The translations under genes were made by a program, and so were the position numbers. A stretch of DNA of 48,230 bases, from the IMG/VR virus record IMGVR_UViG_3300025133_000182, positions 1 through 48,230 of that record; one strand, given 5' to 3'. The stretch comes from a virus. This document shows, in pieces, positions 48,019 to 48,230 of this stretch. Positions within the stretch are counted from its first letter, which is position 1. Each line of letters starts with the position of its first letter. Below the pieces are notes generated by a model. It saw only the letters and a list, made by a program, of their open reading frames with translations. It was not told the origin of the DNA and ran no database searches.

Positions 48019-48230
48019 TACGCGTCCAAACTTGACGGTGCTGGAAACTCGTCGCCGCAATCCGTGCACGTCATGATAGGTACTTGAATGTACATCTCTT
48101 TTCCTGTCGGACTGGTAATAGCGGATAACCGCTTGACTGTTAACTTTTGATCCCAATGACCTTTGCCGGATCCTTTACAATTGAGAGACTCACATTTTAC
48201 GAGCTCCCCTTGTGATGGGTCTATTTGTAC
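48018..48230 (-). CDS. Zinc-ribbon protein (5' end outside window)
   Basis: An open frame enters from the right edge and ends at 48018. The 70 visible residues contain two metal-binding half-sites, KCESLNCKGSGKGHW and MTCTDCGDEFPAPSS, separated by a beta segment (KLTVKRLSAITSPTGKEMYI). The pattern fits a zinc-ribbon of the kind that joins nucleic acid or protein partners. The N-terminus is missing. It is visible only because the window is read to its end. Confidence 0.72.
   Translation of the reverse strand, partial: VQIDPSQGELVKCESLNCKGSGKGHWDQKLTVKRLSAITSPTGKEMYIQVPIMTCTDCGDEFPAPSSLDA

Noticed and set aside
47920-48156. 78-residue frame at the right end
   Set aside because: Its first half lies within the better-supported zinc-ribbon frame; only the part after 48018 could be a gene.
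1-48230. CRISPR array or insertion sequence
   Set aside because: The repeated elements are single promoter-like copies ahead of genes with no regular spacers; no transposase or terminal repeats were seen.

Overview
The window is 48.2 kb of a dense, AT-rich genome of a T4-like contractile-tailed phage (myovirus). Every gene I can support lies on the minus strand, and most neighbours overlap by 1-4 bases (ATGA, TAATG, GTGA and TTGA junctions). The T4 affiliation rests on a gp6-type baseplate wedge protein, a gp25-type wedge protein, a gp5-like OB-fold spike protein and a gp55-like late sigma factor. The auxiliary genes (Hsp20, peptide deformylase, two 2OG-Fe(II) oxygenases, a class 3 lipase, an APS-kinase-like/nucleotidyltransferase pair and a MoxR-type AAA+ ATPase) and the style of the small hypothetical genes resemble marine myoviruses. 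The host cannot be named. Exported proteins with Sec and lipoprotein signals and a probable outer-membrane barrel point to a Gram-negative host. Both window ends cut through genes.

Layout, left to right (transcription runs right to left). 1-4.5 kb: small proteins sharing an N-terminal 'KLK-E-(I/L)(I/L)-(R/K)E' peptide, a run of exported or membrane proteins (thioredoxin-like, GspE-N/MshEN-like, lipoprotein, outer-membrane barrel), a holin-like protein and a histone-H1-like protein. 4.5-24.4 kb: tail, baseplate and fibre genes, including a 2,513-residue protein. 24.4-31.5 kb: the gp55-like sigma factor, a 2OG oxygenase, an HD hydrolase, a 3D-domain protein, an SRPBCC protein, a peptide deformylase fused to a SEC-C zinc motif, and many small genes. 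31.5-36.6 kb: membrane and coiled-coil proteins, an Hsp20-tRNA-Gly cluster and an RNA hairpin that covers a ribosome-binding site. 36.6-45.1 kb: ATP-dependent DNA ligase, the second 2OG oxygenase, the kinase/nucleotidyltransferase overlap, lipase and small zinc or membrane proteins. 45.1-48.2 kb: a roughly 0.6 kb non-coding, repeat-rich and partly GC-rich island, the AAA+ ATPase, an HTH regulator, a second non-coding stretch and a zinc-ribbon gene that runs off the edge.

The most striking regulatory signal is a bipartite element present six times: GTCTTTGG, exactly 17 bp, then TTAGGTTAGACCGTA. Each copy sits just upstream of a non-structural gene. It looks like a phage-specific promoter class with -35/-10 geometry but non-canonical boxes. 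The structural genes instead carry an ATATTTAT(A/T) motif 20-50 bases before their starts, a candidate late element. Two of the six promoter copies belong to a 98-bp near-identical duplication that also carries the first eight codons (MTKQIQQD) of two otherwise unrelated genes.
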